DNA of 8,551 nucleotides from Anaerolineaceae bacterium (GCA_003532515.1 DOEX01000263.1:1-8551), one strand, 5' to 3'; counted from the first letter of the stretch, positions 1 through 6,375 are shown. Numbers and translations are program-made. The notes: generated from the letters alone by a model not told the origin.

Positions 1-1066
1 TGCTTACCAGTTTGTTCAGGCTGTTTTTTACCAAGCCGCTGAAATCGGCGCTGGTTGCCAGGCGCGCGCGCTGTGGGAAGTAGCCACCGTGCATGTCGTA
101 ATCACCGGTCAGGCTGAGATACAGTTCACGAATGCCCGAAAGCCTGGCAACAGAAGCGCTGTTCATGTTTTTCTCACGGGGAGCGCCGAAAAGGTCATCG
201 ACAGCTGCCTGGATGCGTTCGCCGGGCTCGATCATTCCCTCGATGCGGGCTGGACCCTTGACCACGTGGGAGGCTTCCAGCTCACTCAAAAGCATGTGGG
301 CTTCGCGCAGTGCCTGGCTTAGTTCAGCCGGCGCAAAACTGCGGCTCTGAAATTGTTTGCGGATATTGGTTTTCAGGCTTTGGGGCAGATTGCTGTTAGC
401 AAGGCTGCTATCCAGCAGGAAAGCGCTCATTTCTGCTCTCATCTGGCGCATTTCTGATAATTGGATCTCCAGGCTTTTGCCTTCATTGGCAAAAGCATCG
501 CCATCACCGATCGGGTTCAGATCGGTTTCCTCAACTTGCATATTTTTGTTTGGAACAGGCATTTTCATATCTCCTTCAATAATTGGGTTGATTCCGAGTT
601 GGTTGAGCGCTCGCAGAAAGATCCCTCCACGAGCCGGGTTGTAGACCAGGTCGACAGAGTAGATCCGCAGGATTTTCTCCACCTTCCCAGCCTTACCCTG
701 AAAGAGCACATCAGCAGAGAAGCCAACTTTGACAGCTGCTTCATCTGATTCTTCCAGAACCTGGCGAGCGATGTCCTTCAACACTTCAGCGGAGGGACCA
801 AAGGCGCTTAGTTCCGCGCGCACTCCTTGAGTCTGGTCATCCCAGACCGGTTTGCGCAACACACCGGCGATATCCCGCACAGAGCGGGCCTTGAGACTGT
901 GATCCACAAAACAGTTCACACCATCCCAAAGAGCCAGCGAATCGCGCAAAACCTGGGCGGGAAATTCCCAGCCGTTGGCGGCACCAGCTGTGATCGCCAG
1001 GATTTCGAAGCGACCGCCGCCTGTAGTTGAGACCTCCAGTGCCAGACGCTGTCGTCTTTCAGTCAT
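1..1066 (-). CDS. Prohead protease - scaffold - major capsid protein fusion (3' end beyond window)
   Basis: An open frame of 355 codons starts at the ATG at 1066 and runs off the left edge with no stop. A GGAAGGAG-type ribosome-binding site lies just upstream (about 1071-1078). Residues 18-155 resemble HK97/Mu-type prohead proteases with the herpesvirus-protease fold: FVDHS with candidate catalytic His56, VGFSADVLF with candidate Ser117, and the family hallmark YSVDLVYNPARGG at 137-149, which may hold the acidic third residue (Asp139). Residues about 195-300 are charged, rich in Leu, Glu and Gln, and predicted helical, as in a scaffold or delta domain. From about residue 328 the sequence (GGYFPQRARLATSADFSGLVKNSLNKL) resembles the N terminus of gpT-like major capsid proteins. 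The inferred role is to build the procapsid, with the protease cleaving itself and the scaffold away. An in-frame internal start at codon 169 could give a separate scaffold-capsid product. The protease assignment is firm; the capsid assignment rests on a short visible stretch. Confidence 0.82.
   Translation of the reverse strand, partial: MTERRQRLALEVSTTGGGRFEILAITAGAANGWEFPAQVLRDSLALWDGVNCFVDHSLKARSVRDIAGVLRKPVWDDQTQGVRAELSAFGPSAEVLKDIARQVLEESDEAAVKVGFSADVLFQGKAGKVEKILRIYSVDLVYNPARGGIFLRALNQLGINPIIEGDMKMPVPNKNMQVEETDLNPIGDGDAFANEGKSLEIQLSEMRQMRAEMSAFLLDSSLANSNLPQSLKTNIRKQFQSRSFAPAELSQALREAHMLLSELEASHVVKGPARIEGMIEPGERIQAAVDDLFGAPREKNMNSASVARLSGIRELYLSLTGDYDMHGGYFPQRARLATSADFSGLVKNSLNKLVS
560..576 (-). 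promoter_or_regulatory. Internal ribosome-binding site and in-frame start within the capsid fusion gene
   Basis: On the minus strand the sequence AAGGAG (571-576) is followed, after 8 nt, by an ATG at 562-560 that is codon 169 of the protease-capsid frame. Another ATG (codon 167, 568-566) lies only 2 nt from the GGAG, too close to be the favoured start. The site sits where the protease-like domain ends and the scaffold-like segment begins. It could give a second product lacking the protease, like nested scaffold genes in other phages (lambda C/Nu3, Mu I/Z). Use of the site is inferred. Confidence 0.6.
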
Positions 1067-1156
1067 AAAACTCCTTCCATTGCTTCTTAATTCCCATAGC
1101 TATTGAAAACCAATCTGCTGCCCGCCCCACGCATGACTGCCAGATCGGGATTTTCC

Positions 1157-2485
1157 TCATTCCGATTGCGCTATTTCTTTATTCTTTGAAAACTCTGGCT
1201 GGCGTTCACCCATAAAGCGGTAAACCAACCTCAGCACTTCACGTGCGTCAATCAGATCGCGCTCATAAAGATCCGCTGCCACCTGGGCAACCTGCTGCCC
1301 GGCTTCTGCCAATTCACGGTTGTCTCGCGCGCTAACATCCCCGCCTTCCACACGAACCATTACCTCAGGGTCGACATCGGGGTCATAAATTGCCCGTCGC
1401 TTTACGACTACGCGCAAGACATCTTCAAGCAAAGAGCAGATAAAACGCTGCCTTTCACTGAAACGCCGGTAAGTCGGGCTGCCTGCTGCTTCGGCGGTTG
1501 TTCGGGTGGAAGATTCCGGTTCCGCCAAAAAATGCAGCGGCAGCCCAACCCCGGCAGCAATCATTTTCTTGATCGCCAGCCCATCACTGGAAGCATCCAG
1601 GGCTTCAAGTTTCGGCGACATTACGGACCATTCTTCGCTTTCATCGGTCACTAAAATTGATCCGGGTGCAGGCGGGTTGGCTGTCAACTGCAGCTGACGT
1701 GTAGAGCGCTCCGATTCACTGCCAAAACGCGCCTTGACAACGTAGACAAAAGCGTTGCGAAAACGGTTCAGCCTGACCCGGTCTTCCAGCCAGGCACTGT
1801 AGCGTGCCAGCCACTTGAGGATGGGGGTCAGATCGCCTTCACCCCATTGCGAGCCGCTGGGTCGGTTGAGGGCATAATGCAGCACGACCGCTTTCAGCCG
1901 CCCCTGCCCGTCAGTCTGCTCTGTCTGCGGGTCGTAACCGGGGTACACAATTGCTTCCGTTTCACCAGGCACACGCAAATGAAAAGCCAGTTCCTGCTCG
2001 ATGTCATTTTCGCTTGAATCAATTTTCAGGATGTCTGTGGAGGGCAGGATCCTCAGGTAGCTCATCCCGCTCTGGTCGGTGCTGAGCAGCAAAAAGAGAT
2101 TTCCACTTAGACAAAGTTCATCCGAGAACTCGCCGACCCGCTTATCCATGCGGTTGAGTCGGTGACCCCAGAATTGGTCAAGAAAATTTTGAGTAGGTTG
2201 ATGCGGGCAGACAGCCTTCAACCCTCCGCCTGTGGCATACTGGGTGGTCATTTCCACGATGCGCCGCGCAAGCGGGTTGAAACGCCAGGCTTGAAGGCTG
2301 TCTTGTAATACTTCCTCGCGGTCATAGGCATCGCGGTCGCGAGGTTGACTGAAATAAGATTCTGTCCCGATCAAGAAGGTACTTTCCTGTTCTGGAAGAG
2401 ATAAGGTCGCTCGTGAATCGGTAACTTCCAGGGTATTTTCTGGCGGTTGAAACAAAGTTTGGAAACGTTCGCGCAGACTGGTCAT
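1157..2485 (-). CDS. Phage portal protein
   Basis: This encodes 442 residues. The portal is the dodecameric ring at the capsid vertex through which DNA is packaged and which docks the terminase. The sequence shows the usual portal layout: a variable N-terminal arm; a helical segment RFNPLARRIVEM at 68-79; the region ELCLSGNLFLLLS near 124-135; NRPSGSQWGEGDLTPILKWL at 207-226, followed by the aromatic helix ARYSAWLEDRVRLNRF; and GVGLPLHFLAEPESSTRTTAEA near 312-333. An open frame extends upstream to 2791, but that extension only shadows the muramidase gene. The ATG at 2485 has an AGAGGTG ribosome-binding site 5 nt upstream and overlaps the muramidase stop as ATGA, implying coupled translation. 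The length is typical of shorter portals. A gap of 90 nt to the capsid gene holds nothing convincing. The assignment is by overall pattern rather than a single diagnostic motif. Confidence 0.85.
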   Translation of the reverse strand: MTSLRERFQTLFQPPENTLEVTDSRATLSLPEQESTFLIGTESYFSQPRDRDAYDREEVLQDSLQAWRFNPLARRIVEMTTQYATGGGLKAVCPHQPTQNFLDQFWGHRLNRMDKRVGEFSDELCLSGNLFLLLSTDQSGMSYLRILPSTDILKIDSSENDIEQELAFHLRVPGETEAIVYPGYDPQTEQTDGQGRLKAVVLHYALNRPSGSQWGEGDLTPILKWLARYSAWLEDRVRLNRFRNAFVYVVKARFGSESERSTRQLQLTANPPAPGSILVTDESEEWSVMSPKLEALDASSDGLAIKKMIAAGVGLPLHFLAEPESSTRTTAEAAGSPTYRRFSERQRFICSLLEDVLRVVVKRRAIYDPDVDPEVMVRVEGGDVSARDNRELAEAGQQVAQVAADLYERDLIDAREVLRLVYRFMGERQPEFSKNKEIAQSE

Positions 2486-3276
2486 GCTGTCACCTCTTCT
2501 TTCATTGGACGAGTTTGCAGGGTTTTTGGAGCACGTTCGCAAGGCATATGGTTGAAAGGGCAAAGTGCCGGAACTCGTTTTTCGATTCCAAAATAAGCCC
2601 ACAACTGTTCCTGGCTGCCATTCCAGCGGTTGTAATCCATGTAGTAGCCTACGCCCCCAATTGCCGGCGCGCGTTGGGCAGTTTGATGGATCAGCCATTT
2701 CTGCACACCCTTGGGCAGCAAAGGCGGGCAGGGGTATTCCGGGGTGTAGAGGGGTGTATCCAGGCTGCGAATGTATTGTGCCAGCCACCAATCGACCGTG
2801 GGAAGGTCTTCAACCTGCAAATTTTCATTGACCCACAGTGCCCGTGAATAGATGATCGGATAACGACCAGTCGCTTTCTTCAGGTATTCAAGGGCTTCCT
2901 TCACCACCCTGGTGATATGCCATTTGGTTTTGCCCTGCGCCAGTTCCACATCCAAAACCAGGCGCAGTTCGTCCAGGTTGCTGTCTTTGAGAATCGCCAG
3001 AAATGCATCCATCTGGCGAGCAGAGCCCGCGCTGGGGTAGAGCACATGATAGGGTAGAATGCACAACCCAACTCGCCTGGCTTCGGCAAAATAGCGGGCA
3101 AACTGGCTGTCGCGGTAGCCCCATGAGACGCCTGTGCGCATCGCCACAAATTGCACCTCAGGAGAATGTTGTTTGAATTGATCAAAATCGGGGATGCATT
3201 TTCCGTCCCAGCTGGCATTATGTTGAGAAAGATCGACCCCGAAGGGAAACCCTTGGTTGCGGGTAAAGTAAGTCAT
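2482..3276 (-). CDS. GH25 family muramidase (lysozyme), phage-associated
   Basis: This 264-residue protein is a glycoside hydrolase family 25 enzyme, which cleaves the beta-1,4 bond between N-acetylmuramic acid and N-acetylglucosamine in peptidoglycan. Visible signatures are GVDLSQHN at 13-20 (catalytic-site Asp15), VAMRTGVSWGYRD at 44-56, the GLCILPYHVLYP strand near 70-81, the catalytic pair in LVLDVEL (Asp109 and Glu111), YPIIYS at 139-144, WWLAQY at 163-168, and WLIHQTA followed by MDYNRW (Asp214). The catalytic domain ends near residue 228. A short tail with two cysteines and no recognisable wall-binding repeat follows. There is no signal peptide or membrane segment. The ATG at 3276 shares one base with the terminase stop (TAATG) and has GGAGG 6 nt upstream. 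The gene sits between terminase and portal, an unusual place for a lysis enzyme. It could act in host lysis, or be a virion-associated muramidase; the position alone does not decide. Confidence 0.93.
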   Translation of the reverse strand: MTYFTRNQGFPFGVDLSQHNASWDGKCIPDFDQFKQHSPEVQFVAMRTGVSWGYRDSQFARYFAEARRVGLCILPYHVLYPSAGSARQMDAFLAILKDSNLDELRLVLDVELAQGKTKWHITRVVKEALEYLKKATGRYPIIYSRALWVNENLQVEDLPTVDWWLAQYIRSLDTPLYTPEYPCPPLLPKGVQKWLIHQTAQRAPAIGGVGYYMDYNRWNGSQEQLWAYFGIEKRVPALCPFNHMPCERAPKTLQTRPMKEEVTA

Positions 3277-4961
3277 TAAAAACCTCCGTCCATTTCTTTA
3301 AGTGGGTCACTAGCCTGGATGATTTGAGGGGGAAGTGAAAGGTGCCATTCCTGCTCATCCAGGATCGCGGTCATAGCCGCAGAAATTACCAGATCGTCAT
3401 GCAGCAAGCCTCCCAGCGGGTCAGCCGTACCTTCCGGAACCGACCACTTCAACCAGCGTTCGGGTCCGATGCTGGCTTCGCAGGAGACTGCCTGAAGCTG
3501 GCGTTGGAAAAGTGCTTGCAATCGCTCCTGTTCATTCATCATTTGCCAGGCTAGCGGGTTGACCAAAGCGGATTCACTGTAACTATTATGAGTTGAGCGA
3601 AAATCCTGGAAGCGCCCGGTATCGATCACTGCCAGAAAGCCCCAGCCAAGCTTGGATTTCACCTGCCGGTTGAATGTCAGCGGTATCACGCAATTGCCAA
3701 GCCGATCGCGCAAAAAGGAGCAGACCCCGGCACCCACCCCGCTGCTATCGACCACCATTTTCTCAACCCCCCAATGCTGCGCCAGGTGGTAAAGCCGCTG
3801 GTAGAGCGTGCTGTGTTTTTCCCCCTGCCATAGGTAGCGCTGCACCACACGGTAGCGCGGTTTGCCTGGTAAAACCTCGTCCATCAGGCTTAGATCAACT
3901 TCGACAATTGTGACAGCTGTAGCATCACGGTTGGGGTTTGCCAGGCTTTCACTTGCTTCTCCAGTGAAGCTGCCCTGCCGGACCTGCTCATCTTCGCCAG
4001 CTAAATCCACCAGCATGGCATAGATCTTTCCAGGTTCCGGGCTGGTTTGTGGGGGGTGATTGCCCTGCACCAAACTCAACCGGGCAGGGGTGAACAAGCC
4101 GCTGGCGAAATCGATTTCTTCACTAAAAAACTGGGAACGCACCATCGGGTGAGAGCGACCCAGTCTTGCCACCTGCTCATCTACAAAATGACCGTAAGCC
4201 GGTACTTCTGCGCGTACTTGTTCAGCGGTCATGTGGAACACCCGCCTGATGCCATCGCGGGCTTCTGCCTGCCTCGCAGCACGCAGCTCCCGTGCCAACA
4301 ACGTCTGACCGGTCCAGGCAGTGCCCCAAAAAACTCGTGTTGCGTTGGTAGAGGCAGCCATAGGCGCGATCTGTTTGTCGTATTTTTCAATACCGATATC
4401 CTGTGCCTCATCCAACTGCAACAAGGTGGAAGCAGTTGCACCAACGATGTTTGAGCCCGCCGCTGCAGAAAGAAAAGTCAGGTGAGCATTCTTAAAGCGG
4501 TAGTGATTCCCGGCGTTCTTGTGCCACTGATCGTGGGTGAGGTAGTTGGCTTGCAAGGCGGTCTCGAGCCGGCGCATGGCGTTCAGGCATTGCGGTTGGT
4601 AGGTCGGTGAGAGCTTCACCATCTCAGCCCCCTGCCTGCCCAGCAGCGCCATCAGGTACACTTCCAGTTGTGCCTGGAGCATGTTTTTGCCGGATTGACG
4701 CGGGAACATCACCACGATCGACAAGCCCTGCTGCCTCAGCACCGAGTTAACGATCGCGTTTGCGGCTTCCAACTGGTAACGGCGCAGACGAACGCTGCCA
4801 AACACCTGGCTGAAATAATTGACCTCGCGCAGATTGCGCAAAAATTCGACCCTGGTCGGAAAGGTCTCTGGTAGATTCTTTCGAACATGCTGGAGTGGGT
4901 CTGGAGAGTTCGCTGAAAGACCCAGCCGTGTAATTTGGGGCGTGTAAGCGATCTCAGTCAT
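3276..4961 (-). CDS. Terminase large subunit (packaging ATPase and nuclease)
   Basis: This 561-residue protein pumps phage DNA into the procapsid and cuts it to length. The N-terminal ATPase shows a Walker A-like motif FPRQSGKN at 86-93, a Walker B LLQLDEAQ at 180-187 (Asp184 with catalytic Glu185) and a probable coupling motif in FWGTAWTGQT at 211-220. The C-terminal RNase H-like nuclease shows three acidic positions: Asp319 in MLVDLAG, Asp405 in VVDSSGVG, and Asp522/Asp523 in HDDLVISAA. All key residues are present, so the enzyme looks functional rather than decayed. The ATG at 4961 has a strong AGGAGG site 6 nt upstream and overlaps the preceding gene by 8 nt. It lies next to the small-terminase-position gene and upstream of muramidase and portal in one operon. 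Whether it packages by headful or by specific ends cannot be read from this window. Confidence 0.96.
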   Translation of the reverse strand: MTEIAYTPQITRLGLSANSPDPLQHVRKNLPETFPTRVEFLRNLREVNYFSQVFGSVRLRRYQLEAANAIVNSVLRQQGLSIVVMFPRQSGKNMLQAQLEVYLMALLGRQGAEMVKLSPTYQPQCLNAMRRLETALQANYLTHDQWHKNAGNHYRFKNAHLTFLSAAAGSNIVGATASTLLQLDEAQDIGIEKYDKQIAPMAASTNATRVFWGTAWTGQTLLARELRAARQAEARDGIRRVFHMTAEQVRAEVPAYGHFVDEQVARLGRSHPMVRSQFFSEEIDFASGLFTPARLSLVQGNHPPQTSPEPGKIYAMLVDLAGEDEQVRQGSFTGEASESLANPNRDATAVTIVEVDLSLMDEVLPGKPRYRVVQRYLWQGEKHSTLYQRLYHLAQHWGVEKMVVDSSGVGAGVCSFLRDRLGNCVIPLTFNRQVKSKLGWGFLAVIDTGRFQDFRSTHNSYSESALVNPLAWQMMNEQERLQALFQRQLQAVSCEASIGPERWLKWSVPEGTADPLGGLLHDDLVISAAMTAILDEQEWHLSLPPQIIQASDPLKEMDGGF

Positions 4962-5466
4962 TTTGTTCCTCCTCTGCTATGGTCATCTTTTCGACGAAGT
5001 CACTCATTGCGTCGATCAGATCCTCCAGCAGCCCAGCGCTTTGGGGACCTTGTAGCAGTAATTGAACCCGCATCAGACCAGCCAACCTGCCGCAGGAAAG
5101 GCCTAAAGCATCCAGCACTTTTGCCAAATCGATTGGATAAGGTTTGCCTTCCTTTACTCCCTTTGAAGCCTTGGCAAATGCTTTGATCATCTTTCGCATC
5201 ATGGCAATTTCATCCTCCAGGCTCAGGCGGGCCACTTCAGATAGCTGCAATCGTTCCGGCTGGGTAAGGGTCTCCGCTAACTGCCAGGTTTGTTCGTAAC
5301 GCTGACTGATAACTTCGAGTCGGTCTAAAAATGTGGTTTGGATTGCATCATCCTGCTCTGTTGTGCAATTTTGGTCGGGCAAGTTCCCGCTGCCCACCCT
5401 TTGGTAAGGGTGGGCAGGGTCGAGGACCTGCGTCTGAGCTGATAAAGTGGGGTTTTTTTGTGGCAT
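4954..5466 (-). CDS. Small protein in the terminase small-subunit position
   Basis: This 170-residue protein is the first gene of the operon. Its ATG at 5466 has GAGGAG 9 nt upstream. Residues 1-40 are polar and probably disordered. About 45-105 is strongly helical and charged (VARLSLEDEIAMMRKMIKAFAKASKG), and 112-165 holds further helices (LAKVLDALGLSCGRLAGLMRVQLLL) with an acidic C terminus. I do not recognise a specific family. Position directly upstream of the large terminase, length and helical make-up suggest a small terminase subunit, which would recognise DNA and regulate the large subunit. I see no clear helix-turn-helix at the N terminus. Codons about 17-26 form a 12-bp stem in the mRNA (separate entry). 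The gene itself is well supported; the function is inferred from context. Confidence 0.75.
   Translation of the reverse strand: MPQKNPTLSAQTQVLDPAHPYQRVGSGNLPDQNCTTEQDDAIQTTFLDRLEVISQRYEQTWQLAETLTQPERLQLSEVARLSLEDEIAMMRKMIKAFAKASKGVKEGKPYPIDLAKVLDALGLSCGRLAGLMRVQLLLQGPQSAGLLEDLIDAMSDFVEKMTIAEEEQND
5390..5417. repeat. Perfect 12-bp inverted repeat with a 4-nt loop inside the first operon gene
   Basis: CTGCCCACCCTT at 5390-5401 is followed by TGGT and then its exact reverse complement at 5406-5417. It lies 50-77 nt inside the small-terminase-position gene, in the region coding for the disordered N terminus (residues about 17-26). In the mRNA it would form a stable GC-rich hairpin. No T-tract follows on the minus strand, so it is not an intrinsic terminator. 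It could affect early translation or be an interspersed palindrome tolerated in a flexible coding region. Confidence 0.8.
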
Positions 5467-5482
5467 AGTACGCTTCTCCTCT

Positions 5483-5513
5483 GTTATAGAACGTATGTTC
5501 TATTTACTGGCAA
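5483..5513 (-). promoter_or_regulatory. Candidate promoter of the packaging operon
   Basis: On the minus strand TTGCCA (5508-5513) and TATAAC (5483-5488) resemble -35 and -10 elements with a 19-nt spacer, longer than the preferred 17. The LexA palindrome fills most of the spacer and touches the -10. Transcription would start near 5476, very close to the ribosome-binding site at 5476-5481, so the exact elements are uncertain; an alternative register slightly upstream (TTGCTA with AACATA, 17 nt apart) would leave a more normal leader. Confidence 0.4.
5486..5503. promoter_or_regulatory. LexA (SOS) operator upstream of the packaging operon
   Basis: ATAGAACGTATGTTCTAT has perfect 7-bp arms around a 4-nt centre. 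The core GAAC-N4-GTTC, with central GTAT matching RNRY, is the established LexA/DinR box of Bacillus and other Gram-positive bacteria, and GAAC-N4-GTTC type boxes are used outside Firmicutes too. It lies 20-37 nt upstream of the first operon ATG (5466), between candidate -35 and -10 elements, where bound LexA would block RNA polymerase. The box is about 100 nt from the putative -10 of the divergent flavoprotein gene, so control of that gene is less likely. Binding by the host LexA is inferred. Confidence 0.82.
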
Positions 5514-5541
5514 GTTTAGCAAATTTCAGAGCAAAAGAAAA

Positions 5542-5574
5542 GGGTCAAAAACGGAACTTTAGACCCCAGTTTTT
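5542..5574. terminator. Weak terminator-like hairpin between divergent genes
   Basis: GGGTC (5542-5546) pairs with GACCC (5562-5566), extended by AAA/TTT across one mismatch. On the plus strand a T-run follows at 5570-5574; on the minus strand a T-rich stretch follows too. It lies between two divergent genes, where a terminator has no obvious transcript to end, apart from leftward read-through from beyond the flavoprotein gene. Low confidence. Confidence 0.22.
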
Positions 5575-5606
5575 CCCTTTTCGGTACTTTTTAAGTTCGA
5601 TTTTGA

Positions 5607-5612
5607 TATACT
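5607..5612 (+). promoter_or_regulatory. Candidate -10 element of the flavoprotein gene
   Basis: TATACT lies 20 nt upstream of the ATG at 5633 and matches the -10 consensus at 5 of 6 positions. No good -35 is visible at the expected distance (about 5584-5589). A strong ribosome-binding site, AAGGAGG, at 5621-5627 follows. Confidence 0.4.
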
Positions 5613-5632
5613 GACAGAAAAAGGAGGCTACT

Positions 5633-6196
5633 ATGCGCAGAAAAGATCGTGAGATGGGTGTGGAATTTGGGCTGGAAGTTATCGACCGTTCTGATTTCGG
5701 CGTCTTAAGCCTGGTGGACCTTCAGGGTCAGGTTTATTCTGTACCACTTTCCATTGCCCGCGATGGCATGAGACTTTATTTCCACAGCGCCAGGTCAGGT
5801 TTTAAAAACACCCTTTTGAAAGAGGGTAAAAAAGTCAGAATCGTCTTCGTCAGCGATGTGCGGGTTCCAGATTTGTTTGAGAACAGCCAGCTTGATCAGG
5901 TGTTGGCTGAAGAGAAGGGCATGGAGATGCTCGGTTCCAAGGTCTTCACCACTGAGTTTGCTTCGGCGATCGTGACGGGCAAGGTTGCCTTCGAAGAAAG
6001 CGAAGAAGGAAAACTTCGTGGTTTGAGAGCCATTTGTGAAAAATTTGTTCCCGGCAAGATGGCTTATTTTGAAGCAGCGGCAAGTAACGCCTTATCGATC
6101 ACTTCGGTTTATAGCATTGACATCGAAGAAATCACCGCCAAACGAAAGAAGTTTGATTCGATGGGCGAGGAAATGAAATTCCAGCGGATGGAATAA
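5633..6196 (+). CDS. NimA-like / pyridoxamine 5'-phosphate oxidase-fold flavoprotein
   Basis: This encodes 187 residues. It opens with MRRKDREM, a typical N terminus of NimA-like proteins of the PNPOx split-barrel fold. Family hallmarks follow in order: FGVLSLVDLQGQVYSVPLS at 22-40 (first strands and the VPL motif), LYFHSARSGFK at 48-58 (conserved His51 and Lys58 of the flavin-binding region), the strand KKVRIVFVSD at 67-75, and a late strand FASAIVTGKVAFEE near 109-122. Such proteins bind FMN (some F420 or haem) and reduce small molecules; some confer nitroimidazole resistance, but the substrate here cannot be deduced. The ATG is preceded by AAGGAGG with 5-6 nt spacing. The C-terminal 20 residues are charged and probably flexible. 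It stands alone, divergent from the phage-like operon, and is probably a host gene marking the element's edge. Confidence 0.85.
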   Translation: MRRKDREMGVEFGLEVIDRSDFGVLSLVDLQGQVYSVPLSIARDGMRLYFHSARSGFKNTLLKEGKKVRIVFVSDVRVPDLFENSQLDQVLAEEKGMEMLGSKVFTTEFASAIVTGKVAFEESEEGKLRGLRAICEKFVPGKMAYFEAAASNALSITSVYSIDIEEITAKRKKFDSMGEEMKFQRME

Positions 6197-6206
6197 TCCC
6201 TGCTGC

Positions 6207-6233
6207 CATTGCGATCGACGCGAAGCAATCCCT
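6207..6233 (+). repeat. Interspersed hairpin repeat, copy 1
   Basis: A 27-bp unit beginning CATTGCGA and ending GCGAAGCAATCCCT. It differs from copy 2 (6244-6270) at only two positions. ATTGC and GCAAT at its ends are inverted repeats, so it can fold into a hairpin. It begins 10 nt after the flavoprotein stop. Similar CATTGCGAGC...GAAGCAATC elements are widespread intergenic repeats in many bacterial genomes, including Chloroflexota. Confidence 0.8.
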
Positions 6234-6243
6234 ACCCTTCCGT

Positions 6244-6270
6244 CATTGCGAGCGAAGCGAAGCAATCCCT
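6244..6270 (+). repeat. Interspersed hairpin repeat, copy 2
   Basis: A 27-bp unit, CATTGCGAGCGAAGCGAAGC followed by AATCCCT, 25/27 identical to copy 1 and starting 37 bp after it. It is preceded by GT, giving the common GTCATTGCGAGC form. Read on the minus strand, this island gives the peptide GLLRFARNDG, a familiar spurious translation of this repeat class, which argues against the small open frames here being genes. Confidence 0.8.
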
Positions 6271-6284
6271 CGTTTAATGCAAAA

Positions 6285-6318
6285 GCGAGATCGCGTCGCA
6301 ACTGATGCTCGCGATGAC
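6285..6318 (-). repeat. Degenerate inverted copy of the interspersed repeat
   Basis: Read on the minus strand this begins GTCATCGCGAGC and ends GCGATCTCGC, resembling the GTCATTGCGAGC and GCAATC-type ends of the plus-strand copies with a diverged middle. Together with copy 2 it forms a larger imperfect inverted arrangement, as in a MITE-like palindromic element. Confidence 0.5.
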
Positions 6319-6375
6319 AATACTCGCGTCATCACAATCTATCACAAAGAATATTGTTGAGGTAATTTGCGTAAA

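Noticed and set aside
89..1030. Several plus-strand open frames of 67-95 codons
   Set aside because: They are opposite the protease-capsid frame, show no family motifs, and the minus strand carries clear protein signatures.
1067..1156. A 15-codon frame (1087-1134) and a 5-codon frame (from 1080) between portal and capsid genes
   Set aside because: Too short and without a convincing independent ribosome-binding site; the 5-codon frame ending at ATGA is probably chance.
2486..2791. Upstream extension of the portal frame by 102 codons
   Set aside because: It lies entirely within the muramidase gene in another frame, and the ATG at 2485 has a good ribosome-binding site and an ATGA junction.
4047..4454. 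Plus-strand open frame of 135 codons
   Set aside because: Antisense shadow of the terminase ATPase/nuclease coding region; no recognisable domain or ribosome-binding site.
6207..6270. CRISPR array
   Set aside because: Only two short copies with a 10-bp gap, plus an inverted one; no regular spacers and no cas genes.
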